Shown piece after piece: positions 43,771 to 54,719 of a stretch of 64,000 nt of DNA. The first letter of the stretch is position 1. Each line of letters starts with the position of its first letter. The notes beneath the pieces were generated by a model that made no database searches, was not told where the DNA came from, and saw nothing but the letters and a program-made list of their open reading frames with translations. The translations under genes were made by a program, and so were the position numbers. Origin of the DNA: Portulaca oleracea (lineage: Eukaryota > Streptophyta > Magnoliopsida > Caryophyllales > Portulacaceae); NCBI GenBank assembly GCA_029582165.1, contig CM055870.1:10721832-10785831 (forward strand). The letters run 5' to 3'.

Positions 43771-44125
43771 AAGAACATTAACAATAGAGTTGAAAAACAG
43801 TGGAAACATCCCACATTAGAGTGGAAAAACAATAATTTCTCTCTTACTTTTTTTTCTCTTTCTCTCTCTTCTTTTCTCTTCTATTCCTATCTCTCTCTTA
43901 CCGTCCCCCTTCCTCCCCACACGTTACATTCCACGCAGAGCCTGGGAGGAGAGCTGTGACATTCTTTTTCCCCATAAACCCAACCAATTACATCTTGACA
44001 TATCATTTCCTCCCACTCCAATTACATGCTGCTGGGACTGCTTTAAGTGATATATATATATATATATACATCACTTAAACTAGTCCCGGCAGCATGTAAT
44101 TTAGGCTAAACAATTAAAATTTAGT
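43771..44125. other. Short spacer
   Basis: Pyrimidine-rich (TCTCTCTC-type tracts near 43850-43895), with a TATATA palindrome at about 44050-44068 flanked by an inverted repeat (ACATGCTGC ... GCAGCATGT). No gene. Confidence 0.45.
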
Positions 44126-44434
44126 AAGGCCCGTTCATTTATGCGGCATTGCAAGTTACCGCACGCAATTTACTGCAACCTACCGCAACTCACCACAAAT
44201 TATCATTTACCTTTTTATTTAATATATTTCCACAAAATTATTTAAAATCTACAAAATTATTTCTATCGCGACTTACCACAATCCACCGCAACTCATTTAT
44301 TATTTAATATATTTTCTGATAAAAATATTTCAACAACCATTTATTATTTCTACCGCAACTTACCTCAATCCACCGCAACTTACCACACTGCAACTTACCG
44401 CACCGCAAATTCACCGCATAAAATAACGGAGCCT
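44126..44434. repeat. CCGCA-type MITE, copy 2
   Basis: The ends are GCCCGTTCATTTATGCGGC and, inverted, CACCGCATAAAATAACGGAGCC. The interior is of CCGCAACTTACC-like repeats. Confidence 0.75.
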
Positions 44435-44500
44435 AAAAACACTTATATCATAAGTTAGGTCTAACACTTCAATTAGAAAAAAAAAAAGATTTATGCCACA

Positions 44501-44676
44501 AGGCTCCGTTCTTTTATGCGGTACCGCAAGTTACCACAACCTATCGCAACTCACCACAAATTACCATCCCAATTAATAAAAATATTTTAACACCCATTTA
44601 TTATTTTCACCGCAACTTACCACAATCCACCGCAACTCACCGCACCGCAAATTCACCGCATAAAAGAAGGGAGCCT
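44501..44676. repeat. CCGCA-type MITE, copy 3
   Basis: The shortest copy. The ends AGGCTCCGTTCTTTTATGCGG and CCGCATAAAAGAAGGGAGCCT match almost fully when inverted. The close spacing to copy 2 suggests a preferred insertion zone or tandem insertion. Confidence 0.8.
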
Positions 44677-44760
44677 AAATTAAGTCAAACATAACGTTCC
44701 ACTACTTTTTCAAAAATGATTTTACAAAAAACCTGCTTCTAATAAGAAAAAAAAAGAATG

Positions 44761-45516
44761 TTTTTAGAAAGGGAAATTGAATTTAAATAATTTGAATTTT
44801 GGATCATAGTAGACTAAATAATCTGAGTTTTAGATTTGATTTTAAATAATCTGAACTTTAGCCCCCTTAGATTTTAGTAGCACGTCACCGAGTTAAGTTG
44901 AAGCGGCGGGATGACAATAGTAAGCTGACATGGTACAACTAAAAAGTTCAGGCACGTGCTTCCGCCGTCACGTCATCCCGCCGCCGAATTAAGTTCAACT
45001 TAACTCGGTGGTGTGCTACTAAAATCCAAGGGGCCCAAAGTTTATATTAGGATTATTCGATTTTAAAATTCCCAACTTTGGGGTTTGTTTATCATAATAT
45101 CTCAAACTTCAAATTTAACATGAATATCCCAAACTTTGGGAAGTCGTATTTGACAGTAGCCCAACACCAACTTAACAACAATTAACCTCGAGATTTTCTG
45201 TGATGTAACAATATTTTTTTAGGTGACTTGTAGAATGAAAGTGTGTCTTCCCCAGAAAACAAGCACTACATTGTAGAAAAGCCCGAATTTAATTGATGTT
45301 AATTTAGTGTCGGGATGCTAACAAATACTAACCCCCGAAGTTTGGGATATTCATATCAAAAGTAAAGTTTGGGATATTGTGATAAACAAGACCCAAAGTT
45401 GGGGATTTTAAAACTAAATAATCCTTTATATTATTTAGAACAAAATCTAAAGTATATTTAGTCTACTATGTTCCAATGTTCAAATTATTTAAATCCAATT
45501 TCCCTTTTTAAAAATA
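44761..45516. repeat. Palindrome containing two further palindromes
   Basis: The outer arms (AGAAAGGGAAATTGAATTTAAA at 44766 and its inverse ending near 45512) enclose two separate inverted repeats. One is 44869-45033 (arms CACCGAGTTAAGTTGAA and GCGGCGGGATGAC). The other is 45059-45415 (arms AATTCCCAACTTTGGG and TTTATCATAATATCTCAAAC). None codes for protein. Confidence 0.8.
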
Positions 45517-47765
45517 GGTCAAGTAAACAATAAACAACATAAAATAATATTTATTTCTTACTTAACTTTTAAATTAATTAAAAATCTCGTTTCCTAAACA
45601 AAATTATCTTTTTGGTCGAATGGAGACAGATTATTTCTTTGATTTAAAAACCCTTTTTTTTTTTGTTTTAATGCTACTTTTATCTACCTCGTTATAGCAA
45701 GATCCATCATAGATGGTGTTGTGTGTATACTGTATACCAAATAAGATTACTTTACAAAGCTTATTTTACAAAGGAAACTAATTAGGGTTTTACCGATTGA
45801 GGTTTTGTGAAAGTAGGATTTTAACCCTAAGGTTTTGAAAATTAGTTTTATCCTATTTAAGTTTGAATCAACTAATAATTTACCCACCTAACATTTGTAT
45901 TAAAGATTAAATACAACCTTTTTAGACTAAATTATTGATAAAATTAATGTTAATTGACAAAATTACCCTTAACATAAAAGACTCAAACTAGAAATGATCT
46001 CACACTTGTGTCATTGGTCCCTTCACTCTGCCTTCTGCCTCTCATTCTTCAGAACACGATTGTCCTTCATCCTTTTTCTCTATATTTCCTCTCTAATTTT
46101 CCAGAATATTGCAATTGTGAATTCCTTTCTCATTTTTAGTGTGTGTTGCATATTCATATGAAGGTATGCCTTTTTTCGGACACTTGTTATGTCATTCTTA
46201 CTTGATTTGAGATTTTTATAGTCAGTCAAATTTCGTTCAAATTAGAGTTCAAGTAAGGGTTATTTTCGTTCAATTCCTCTTTCATGATTTTTTGAAACTA
46301 ACTGATTAATTTTTTGCAGAAGTAAATTTGTCTTTTCATGTTTTCATCTAGGGTTATTTTAGACTTTTCATATCATCCTACAAGGGTAAAATTGTCGCTG
46401 GAAAAGGAGTAAAATAATAAAATGTTCAAACTTCAAGTAGGATAAATCTAATTTTCCAAACTTTGGGGGTAAAATTCCACTTTCACTAAACCTCAATGGG
46501 TAAAATCCTAATTTGTTCTTTTACAAAGCATAGACTTGACTGTTTTTTAGGCCTATTGGACATATTTGGACAATACTGTATTATATAATTCTTTTGAATA
46601 ATATTATACTTTATTTTAGGAGTGTTAGACTTTTAACATAATTTAGACAAAAATTCCAAGTGCAAATTGTCCGAAAGAATACTCACATGATTGTACACAA
46701 TACCCAACCCCTCAAAGTACGATACATTCTCATACCAAAAAAAGTTACATAGTACATTATTGTCTAATACTCTTAAAATATAGTATTTTAGAGTCCAATA
46801 ATTTTTTTTAAAAAAAAGGATTATGTTATATTATTTAGTGATAAAAGATGAAAATCTCTCCATTATTATGTTATATTATCAATTAAAATCCGCATATACC
46901 CAAAAATAATTGAGAATAATTCTATAAAGAAAAAGTTAATGATTGGAAGAAGGATTATCTAAACAATATATTTCTTATAATAAAAAAAAGCTATCCAAAA
47001 ATAAACCTACCAACACAACTAATCTTTGATAATTTATACACAATTTTGCCTTAGTGAATACTTTATCATACCACTTACCAACACAACTAATCTTTGTTAC
47101 TCTCCTATATGGAGTGTCTTTGTATTCTTCATCCAACTTATCTACCAAACTTACCCCCATTATCAATTATTTTAATTCCCCCATTTTAAATTTATAGCCG
47201 TTTTGCCATTTCTTAACGATTAATTTACACTGTGCGCCTCACTAGGGTGGGTGGCATTTAGCGGGTGGATAGTGAAGGCAAGGGGGGTAAAGTCGTCCAC
47301 TCATCATAAATTATTTAACGTTCAAAAAATTCAAATTGGTGGTTCGGGAATAAAGCCTTGGGAGGTGCCGTTTTTGGTTTGGGAAATATTGGGCCCCACT
47401 GGAGCGGCCTCTGTTGGCCCCCACGCTTGCTTTAATTCACGGGGATATTTTTTTGACTTTTTAGTTCACATGGTAATGTGGTAAGCTAACCTGCGTGTTG
47501 AGGTTTCTATGTGAACGACAAACCAAAATTTGCCACGTCAAAACTCAGTCAACATGGCGTCTGTTTATTGGCCGTTCGTAAACTTATTTTTCCACTAAAT
47601 TTGGCAGAAAGGAAGGATTTGTGGCTCCACCGCACATGTTAGAGTGTGGATTCACGCGCTGAATAAGAGGCTAATTGATCCTAGCTTTATGAATATTTTA
47701 AACCATGTGCAATGGTAGTTCCAAATTTTAGCAATTTTAATAGGGTTCACCTCTCCACATCTTAT
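45517..47765. other. AT-rich spacer
   Basis: No gene is recognised. The segment 45790-46510 has opposed phrases (GGTTTTACCGATTGAGGTTTTGTGAAAG and CTTTCACTAAACCTCAATGGGTAAAATCC), suggesting another inverted-repeat element of about 720 bp. 46680-46800 resembles the foldback family of 23.9 kb. 47230-47480 is GC-richer but shows no known domain. Confidence 0.4.
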
Positions 47766-47933
47766 ACAATTCCTCTCTTTTTTTTCCCGATAATTTATAA
47801 GCCAAAAAAGGCTAAGAAAGCATCAAAGATGTTACAAAGACCGCCACACAGCAAAAACACCAAAAGTTCAGCACAAGCAAATACAGCACAACTCATTCCA
47901 ACAAGAACACAACACAAAAAAAGAACCAAACAA

Positions 47934-50604
47934 CTATCTAACCAAACTCTTTTTCTGATCCAACATATCATCTCTGAAAGCCTTAGTCAAACTATCATGA
48001 TCATCACGAGACATTTTCAACAACCGCGCAACCTTTGCCGCTCTGCAAGCCTTCTCATTCAACTTGTCCAAGGATATATCCACACCGTTCAAAGATCTTA
48101 CAGCAGGACTATCAACCGCATCATCACTGAGAGAGTTACAACTTCGAGAAGGCTTCTCTAACCCTTTAACACGACTAGGGCTATTAGAACGGACCCTATA
48201 TGAAGCTCTACTTACCAGCCTCCACTTTGGGTTCCACAAAAAGTTTACATTCTTTTTTTGCCGGCTCTTGACTTTGAAAGTCTTATGCAAAGAATCCTCA
48301 ACAGCTTGAAGTGAATAATAGACCACCTCATCATCATCTTTGCCATACGGTTCAGTAACGGTGCGCTCACTATCATAAAGAGCCACCATATTAGCACCAT
48401 CCTTACCACCAACACTTATACCCCTCAAAAGGGCATTTTTATAAGGTGACTTAACCGCCTTGGGACCATCCGGGGGACAAGGATCCGAGATAGTAACAGA
48501 ACCATCGGAAGCATTAGGACTCACATACTCACTAACTCCAGCCTTCACACCAACCTGCTTAACCTTAGGAACCCAAATCCAATTTTCAGAGCCCTTCCTA
48601 GAAGGAGGAGAAGACCCTTGCTTCTTGCTGAATTTAGCCCAAGCAACATTTAAAGTGAAATCGCTAACCATCCACCCATTCAACTCAAGGATAGCACTAG
48701 AACCCGCTTTTTTGTCCTTGAACCGAACAAAGCCATATCTCTTACCGTTACGTCCCACCTTACAAGGGATGTATGCATCAAAAATAGTACCAAACTTCAT
48801 AAACAAGCTTTTCAACCAAGCATTGTCAACCCCAACCGGTAAATTGTCAACAAACACAGAGAAAAGCCTACCATCCCAAGAACTAACATCAGAAGGCCTC
48901 ACAGATTTTACACCATGAGGCGCAGACACCAAAGCCCCTTGTTCGGTTGTAATTTTTGTGGTTTTATAAGTTAGGGATGTCGGTCTCAGGGATGGGTGTG
49001 AGGCTTGATTAAGGTAATCGGTTCGTGTAAATGGGTTTTTCTCAAGTGCGGAAAGCGATAAATTATGTAAAGAAAACATTTAAATCTAACCTAGACATGA
49101 TAATAATAAAGAAAGCAATAAAGAAAGCACTTAAAGATGAAAGCAATTAAAAGGCATGAATGAAGACAATGAATGAACAATGAAATTGGGAACGAGAAAT
49201 TATACCTTTGATGACTAATCTTCAATAAACCTTCAATCTACACTTGAATTTCCCCCGAACAAACAAGAAATTGTGGTTTGGATTACCAAGAATCCCCCAA
49301 ATTCTCACTAGTAAGTAGAATTGGAGTTCCTTGACCCTCCTCCCCACTAAAAATGGAGTTGATTGTGGCTAACACTATAAACCTTGGAAAACAAGTCAAC
49401 AATGGAGATTAGAGAGGAGAGAGAGAGAGAGAGAGAGAGAAAACTTGTAAAACACTTCAATGAAGACAAGAGAGAGTTTGAGAGAGATTCAAAAAGCTTG
49501 AGAAAGTTGAATACTAATGCTAGAAATCAAAGAAAGCTTGAAGAACAATGAAGAACAATTGAAAATTTGAAGAACAATTAAAGAGAGATTAAAGCAAATA
49601 AAGGAAAGCAATAAATCTAATTCTACTCCTAAATTACCTAGGCTAATTGATAAAACTTGGATGAATACAAGTGGGTATTTATAGAAGAAGGAAAAATACA
49701 ACCCAAAACCCTAGAAACAAATCGCAGCACGCGCAGCAATTTTTCTGCAGACAGAGTGGCTCGGGCGAGCCATTGGGGTGCTCGGGCGAGCAAGCCTACT
49801 GTCCGGCTCTCCTGACTTGTCTTTGTTGCCCCAAAAGCCTGGCTCGGGCGAGCCACTGTTCTGGGCAGCTTTTCCCTGCCGACTTCAAACGCGCATAACT
49901 TCTTCATCCGAACTCTGTTTTAAGCCCGTATGATATCGATGGAAAGCTCTCGGTGTGTACTTTAAGCTCCCAAAATTTCAGACCAATCGGAGTTGTAACG
50001 AAGGAGTTATGACCCAAAGGGTGAAGGCACACGTATTTCAAACCTTTGAGTTTGTACCGTTCCCCTGTTTTGCACCAATCTTGATATGGAATTTCCGGCT
50101 TCGATTTCGCCTCGGCTCTCGACTCGGGTTGACTTGGTTTGACTCGGATCTCGGCTCGGGTTGACTTGGTTTGACTCGGGTCTCGGCTCGGGTTGACTTG
50201 GTTTGACTCGGGAAATAGCTCGGGATTCCCTAAAAACCTTCAATTAAGCCCAAACTTCTTCTAACTCCTTATTTTCCTACAAAACACCAAATCATTATAT
50301 CTAATATATAAATAGGGGTTAAAATAAGCAAATATACCCTATAAAAGAGAAGAAATTCGGTTCGGAACGAGACCGAACACCCCAGGACAGAAGTAGAAAC
50401 AACATCAAATACTGTGGTTTTAGCGGCCCCTAACAAAGTAACCAAATATTTAAGCACTGAACAGATATCGCTAACCCTGGCAATTGCAGCTAAAGAGACC
50501 GCATCCATAGCATCGGCACTGAACGAAAGGGATGAAAAAATGGAAGTAACCTCACTCTTCAACTCAAGGCACCGGGAGACCACCGAACAATTTAAACCTG
50601 CCAT
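47934..50604 (-). pseudogene. LINE ORF1 with RNA-recognition motif, split by an insertion
   Basis: Two frame segments, 50604-50356 and 48941-47934, are in register once the insertion 48948-50355 and one copy of its 6-bp duplication are ignored; together they would specify 418 aa. The 3' segment carries one RRM (about residues 111-187) with RNP2 SVFVDNLP and RNP1 KRYGFVRF, and the family features AWLKSLFMKFG and YIP. A basic, serine-rich C-terminal half follows. RRM-type ORF1 proteins are known from plant LINEs such as the BNR family of beet; they would bind the element RNA. There are no further stops, so decay apart from the insertion is slight. A decayed host RRM gene is the less likely alternative. 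Confidence 0.75.
48948..50355 (-). mobile_element. 1.4 kb insertion inside the LINE ORF1 (class unassigned)
   Basis: TTCGGT flanks it on both sides (48942-48947 and 50356-50361). It contains three tandem copies of a roughly 33-bp unit (GACTTGGTTTGACTCGG..., 50105-50220), a CT/GA-rich tract (49411-49441) and GCTCGGGCGAGC-type repeats (49760-49860). A block, TCATAACTCC...GAGCTTTCCATCGATAT...GAAGAAGTTATGCGC on the minus strand (about 50015-49885), recurs in the opposite direction at 52815-52950. The ends do not show TG...CA. No coding capacity is recognised. Confidence 0.75.
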
Positions 50605-51048
50605 GGAAACACACAGCAAAAACCACGAGACAACCACAAGAAGAAAAGGAAACAAAACACTGGACCAGAAGTACCAACGGGAGAATCAAGCCGAGACCAA
50701 AACCGTTGGAGCAATTAAATAGCCGGCGACCACTGAGACTTTAAAACGCCGACGAGCACCAGATCCACCGCACATAATATGGCCAAGCCAAACATCGACG
50801 CCAGCTAGAAACTATATTCGCTGCCAGCAGCAAAGGCCATCACAGCAGGGCGGACACCTCGAGCAGCCCACGGCAGCCAGGCCCAGGCCGGCACCGGCGT
50901 CACACCCCCGGGTGGCAGCGCAAAGTAGGGTTAGGGTTTTTTTGGGGAGGGAAAGGGTCGGAGCTAATTCAAAAAGAAAAAGAACTACGGGCCTACCCTC
51001 CGTGATGCTTCTAAATGCCTATGTGGAGGGAGCACAATTCCTCTCTTT

Positions 51049-52389
51049 GAAACTTTATTTTATCTTTCCTCCAACCATTGGAACTCATTCCATCTTTTTA
51101 CCTTAAAATGTCTAATTTGAACCCATATATTCATACAAAAAATATATGTACTTTCCTTTTTTAAATATTAAAATTCATTTAAAAAAACTATTTTATATCC
51201 AAGAATTCCAGATCTCTGCAGAGATTCTTCTCTCGTGCGGCCGTGCCTATCATTTTCCATAGGAGCAAATTCAAACGAACTCTTCCCAAATTCTATTAAT
51301 TTAGTTCCGCGGTGGATGTGCTCTTAGGGTACTTGGCGATGCTTTTCCACTAAGGTCTTGATTGGCAATCAATTGTTACTGTTAGCTGTTTAAACTAATT
51401 GTTAATTAATTGTATTAATTGTTTAAATTAGCTACTAATTAAGTTGGTTGTGAGAAAAATATTTGGTAAAATTAACTATTTGTAAAAATATAAGTAGATC
51501 ATACTTCATTTATGCCCATAATAATATAATTTTTCTCATTATAACTTTACAAGTGTTTTAAAATATATTACAAATTTATAATTTCATAACAAATTTTCTT
51601 CGGTATAAATATGTGATATTTAATATTCAAGGGTAATACATTATTATTCAACACCAACTCTATTTTTTTTAAGAATTATTAAAATCTATTACATAAAAAG
51701 CTTTTTGTTACCTATAGAGCTAATAAGATGAACACATTTTTTTTACTTTATGAAAATATTGAATTGTTCATTAGTTTTTTCTACCAAAATTACATTAGTC
51801 ATTTTGGTTAGCAATAAAGTGAATGTAATGGACAACTCTAGAGTCATTTATTTATAATAAAATCATTCAATGCCGTTAAAACATGACTGGTAAGTCTTAC
51901 CCAAATAAGTGAAAAATATTAATTTCATTTGATATGGTAAAAGAATTATTAGTCATAAGAAACTATCATTAAAATCTTATCATATAACATATGTGACATT
52001 TTGTTAAATTTATGAAAATATTAAGTTAGTCATTAGGTTTTTTCTAAGATACAAATAAGTGAAAAATATTAATTTCATTTGATATGGTCAAAGAATTTTA
52101 AATTACCTTAAGAAAATATTATTAAAATCATTATTATATTACATACGATGTAATAATTGATGAAAATATAAGGGCAATAATATAATTTTAATATTAAACA
52201 GCTAAAAGCTAATCTAAAAAGTTAATCCCTAGTTTTTTGCGAAATAACTTTTTGGAGCCAGATAGCTAATTCAAAAAGTTGTTTACCAAACATTAACCAC
52301 CCCATCAAAACAACTAATTACCCCCATAAAGTTCTTTTTCCAAACAAGGCCTAAGATTAATGAAATTGGGACCTTTTTTGAAAGAAAAA
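51049..52389. other. AT-rich spacer, possible long MITE 51350-52355
   Basis: From about 51350 (AAGGTCTTGATTGGC) to 52355 (CCAAACAAGGCCT) the ends are roughly inverted. The interior has TTAGCTGTTTAAACTAATT-like words and an 80-bp near-duplicate (AAATAAGTGAAAAATATTAATTTCATTTGATATGG at about 51904 and 52063). This fits a non-autonomous DNA element of about 1 kb. No gene. Confidence 0.4.
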
Positions 52390-53600
52390 AAGATCGAGAG
52401 AATTTGATCCATGAGGATCAAGGGGGGACTTAGGGCCTCACTAGCCTAATGGACCAACCAATCTAGAGATTTTCAAATGCCTTGGGGAGTTCGGTCTCAG
52501 ATCGAAGAAGTCTCGTGGTGAACTGGCTAAATTTTTCAACACTCAAGCCCGGAAAATCACCCATGAAAACAAGAACGGAGCTAGTAGATTAAATGCCAAT
52601 CTGGATGAGTCAAGTCGAGGTCGGAATCCAGCCAATGGGTGTTTTGGTCATTACACAAGGGTCAGGATGGATTTATGGAGCATAAAGTCATGCCTGAAAA
52701 ACCAACCCCAAGGAGGCTAGGAAGAAGTCATGAGGGAACAAGACCAAGCCAAGAGGAGCAAGTTGAAGAATATTATGTTTTTGGGCAAAATTGGGCAACA
52801 AGAAAAAATGTATCTTCACTCTTTTGATCATAACTCTTTCAATACAACTTCGATGACTACCAAACTCGACGAGCTTATAGTACACATCTAGAGCTTTCCA
52901 TCGATATATTATACTTCCAAATTGGAGTTAAAATGAAGAAGTTATGCGCATTGGAAGTCAGCAGTCGCCACTAGGCGCTACCTGCGCCGGCCAGGGAGGC
53001 GCCACCTACGCCTCGACTTTTTCCCCTTAGCACCGCTCTGGATTAGGCGCTGGCTGCGCCTTAGGAGATGTCAATCGCGCCTAACTCTAACTCACATGTT
53101 TTCTTAGATTTTTTCGACCGTTTCTTTCTCCCCACCCCCTTATATTACATTAGCTTTCTTTGAAAGACACTTAGACAATTTGAATTAATATTGTAAACAC
53201 TTTGAAGATGAATTCTTCTTAGGTATTTGAAAAACATCCCCCAAACTCTCAATTCTTGCTTTATCCATTTCAATAGTGGTGCTAATGGAGTGTTCTCGTT
53301 AGAGGTTGCATGTGTGGTGTTTCATTTGTCACAATCTTGGTGAGTTCTTTGGATTTCTATTTGGGTGTTGGTGGTTCTCTCATCCGTGGAAGATCCTAAT
53401 TCAAGGTGGTGAGATTCTTTATCTTTATTCATATCTTGTTGTTGATTTTGTCGTTGTTCTTGCCTTAAACCCCAAAATGGTGAATGTTTATGAGTCCTAA
53501 TGTTGGGTGTTTTTAAACCCTAGTTTAATTGTTAATCCTTGGGCTTGAATCTTGGTGTTTGCTATTCGTTTCCAAATCAAAATTGAAGGCAAATACTTTC
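52390..53600 (+). repeat. Second copy of the repeat family found inside the LINE
   Basis: The block 52815-52950 (TCATAACTCTTTCAATACAACTTCGATG ... GAGCTTTCCATCGATAT ... GAAGAAGTTATGCGCATT) matches the minus strand of 50015-49885. As there, it is followed by a clustered low-complexity GC stretch, here AGGCGC/GCGCCT repeats (52970-53090). The limits of the element are not clear. The upstream part (52430-52800) has frames without known domains. Probably an LTR retrotransposon or a derivative lacking genes. Confidence 0.5.
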
Positions 53601-53616
53601 ACTCTCACACTTTCAC

Positions 53617-54170
53617 TTTTTTTTTTTTTTTTTTTTTTTTTGCAGCTCATCCATTTTCATTAAAGGAGATTTTATCATAGTTAAAAAAATTTCAATTATT
53701 ATATTAAACAATACATTTTACCTTTACAACAACAACAAATCTCAGTGATGTCTGCTAACGCGAGGTCTGAGAGGATCCAGATATCATCATTCTTCTCCTC
53801 ATGCACAGGTGAGCATGAAGATGCTAATTCCGGCAAATTCAAGAAAAACTTTAAAAAACTGAATACAAAACTAATTTGAAAACCATTTAGAAAATCGATC
53901 GGCAAACCTAGAGGACAAGAAAACTAGAAAGAAAGATAACTTCATATGTAATGAAGAATTGAATACGTGCACTACATGTACCTGAAAGATATAACACAGT
54001 GAAAGCACAAGAAACACACAGAAAAGACAAAATAGAGAGTCTTGCCACACTCTCTCATTCCTTCACACGACTCACTTAATCCCAGCACATCGCCTATCGA
54101 GTGTCATGCATGTATTCCACTATACCGTCATGATTTAAATTACATTTAATCACCTTTCTCATAGATTTGT
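53617..54170 (-). mobile_element. Probable 3' end of a retroposon, poly(A) 25
   Basis: A run of 25 T's (53617-53641) followed by GCAGCTCATCCATTTTCATTAAAGG reads on the minus strand as a LINE-like 3' end (AATGAAAATGGATGAGCTGC plus A-tail). The 5' limit and target duplication were not found. No coding region survives. Confidence 0.5.
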
Positions 54171-54219
54171 CATTCGTGATCATCTTGGCCGACTTCGAAA
54201 AGTTGGCATCCTGCCGATT

Positions 54220-54570
54220 AATTCAAAATCCATTTTGTTGGCAGAAGCCTTGACTATCTATTTTGGTCTTCAACAAGCTATACTGGAAGGTTTCTCAAGA
54301 ATTTAGATTGAATGAGATAACCTTATTCTCATCCAAACTATCCAATGGACCGTCCACATTCCACACCCGTTGGCATGTCGATATGATTGTTAGAGATATC
54401 AAAAACTTAATCAGGTAGTTAGAAAATTCTACTATTTGTCACATCTACCGAGAAACAAACTCAACAACAAATTGGATGGCTAATATGAGACATTCTTTAG
54501 ATACTGTCGGTCTTTGGATACATAGTTCTTCGATGGCCTTGTCTTTTGTTAATCGTACAAATAATTTTGG
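54220..54570 (+). pseudogene. LINE RNase H-like remnant
   Basis: The + strand translates in pieces to AEALTIYFGLQQAILEGF, then DNLILIQTI after internal stops, then CHIYRETNSTTNWMANM. This is the order of the RNase H domain at the end of plant LINE ORF2 (AEALA..GL..A, E.D...L, H..RE.N..AD.LA). Stops and a frameshift break it. Confidence 0.6.
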
Positions 54571-54719
54571 GGGATGCCTTAATAGAAGGGTCTCCTGAGT
54601 GTTTGATCTACCTTGTTTATCCGAGTTAAAGAAAATTATCCAATGAGGTACACTTCTTGCCTTTGAATTTAGAACCAAATGAAGGGCATGAAACCAGTGA
54701 ACCAAATCATAAAACTACT

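Larger units (their letters stand above)
47781..51033 (-). mobile_element. Non-autonomous LINE with RRM ORF1, no ORF2, 15-bp target duplication
   Basis: ACAATTCCTCTCTTT stands at 47766-47780 and again at 51034-51048. On the minus strand the unit runs from a GC-rich 5' leader (about 51033-50605) through an ORF1 to a 3' UTR ending GGCTTATAAATTATCGGG and an A-tail (T-run at 47778-47785). That 3' end is typical of plant L1-type LINEs. No reverse transcriptase, endonuclease or RNase H frame lies between the ORF1 stop (47934) and the tail, about 150 bp away. Without the nested insertion the unit is about 1.84 kb. Intact target duplications show this is an inserted unit, not a post-insertion truncation. 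Confidence 0.85.

Noticed and set aside
48460..48918. 152-aa open frame on the plus strand
   Set aside because: It is the antisense shadow of the RRM ORF1, which has clear family motifs.
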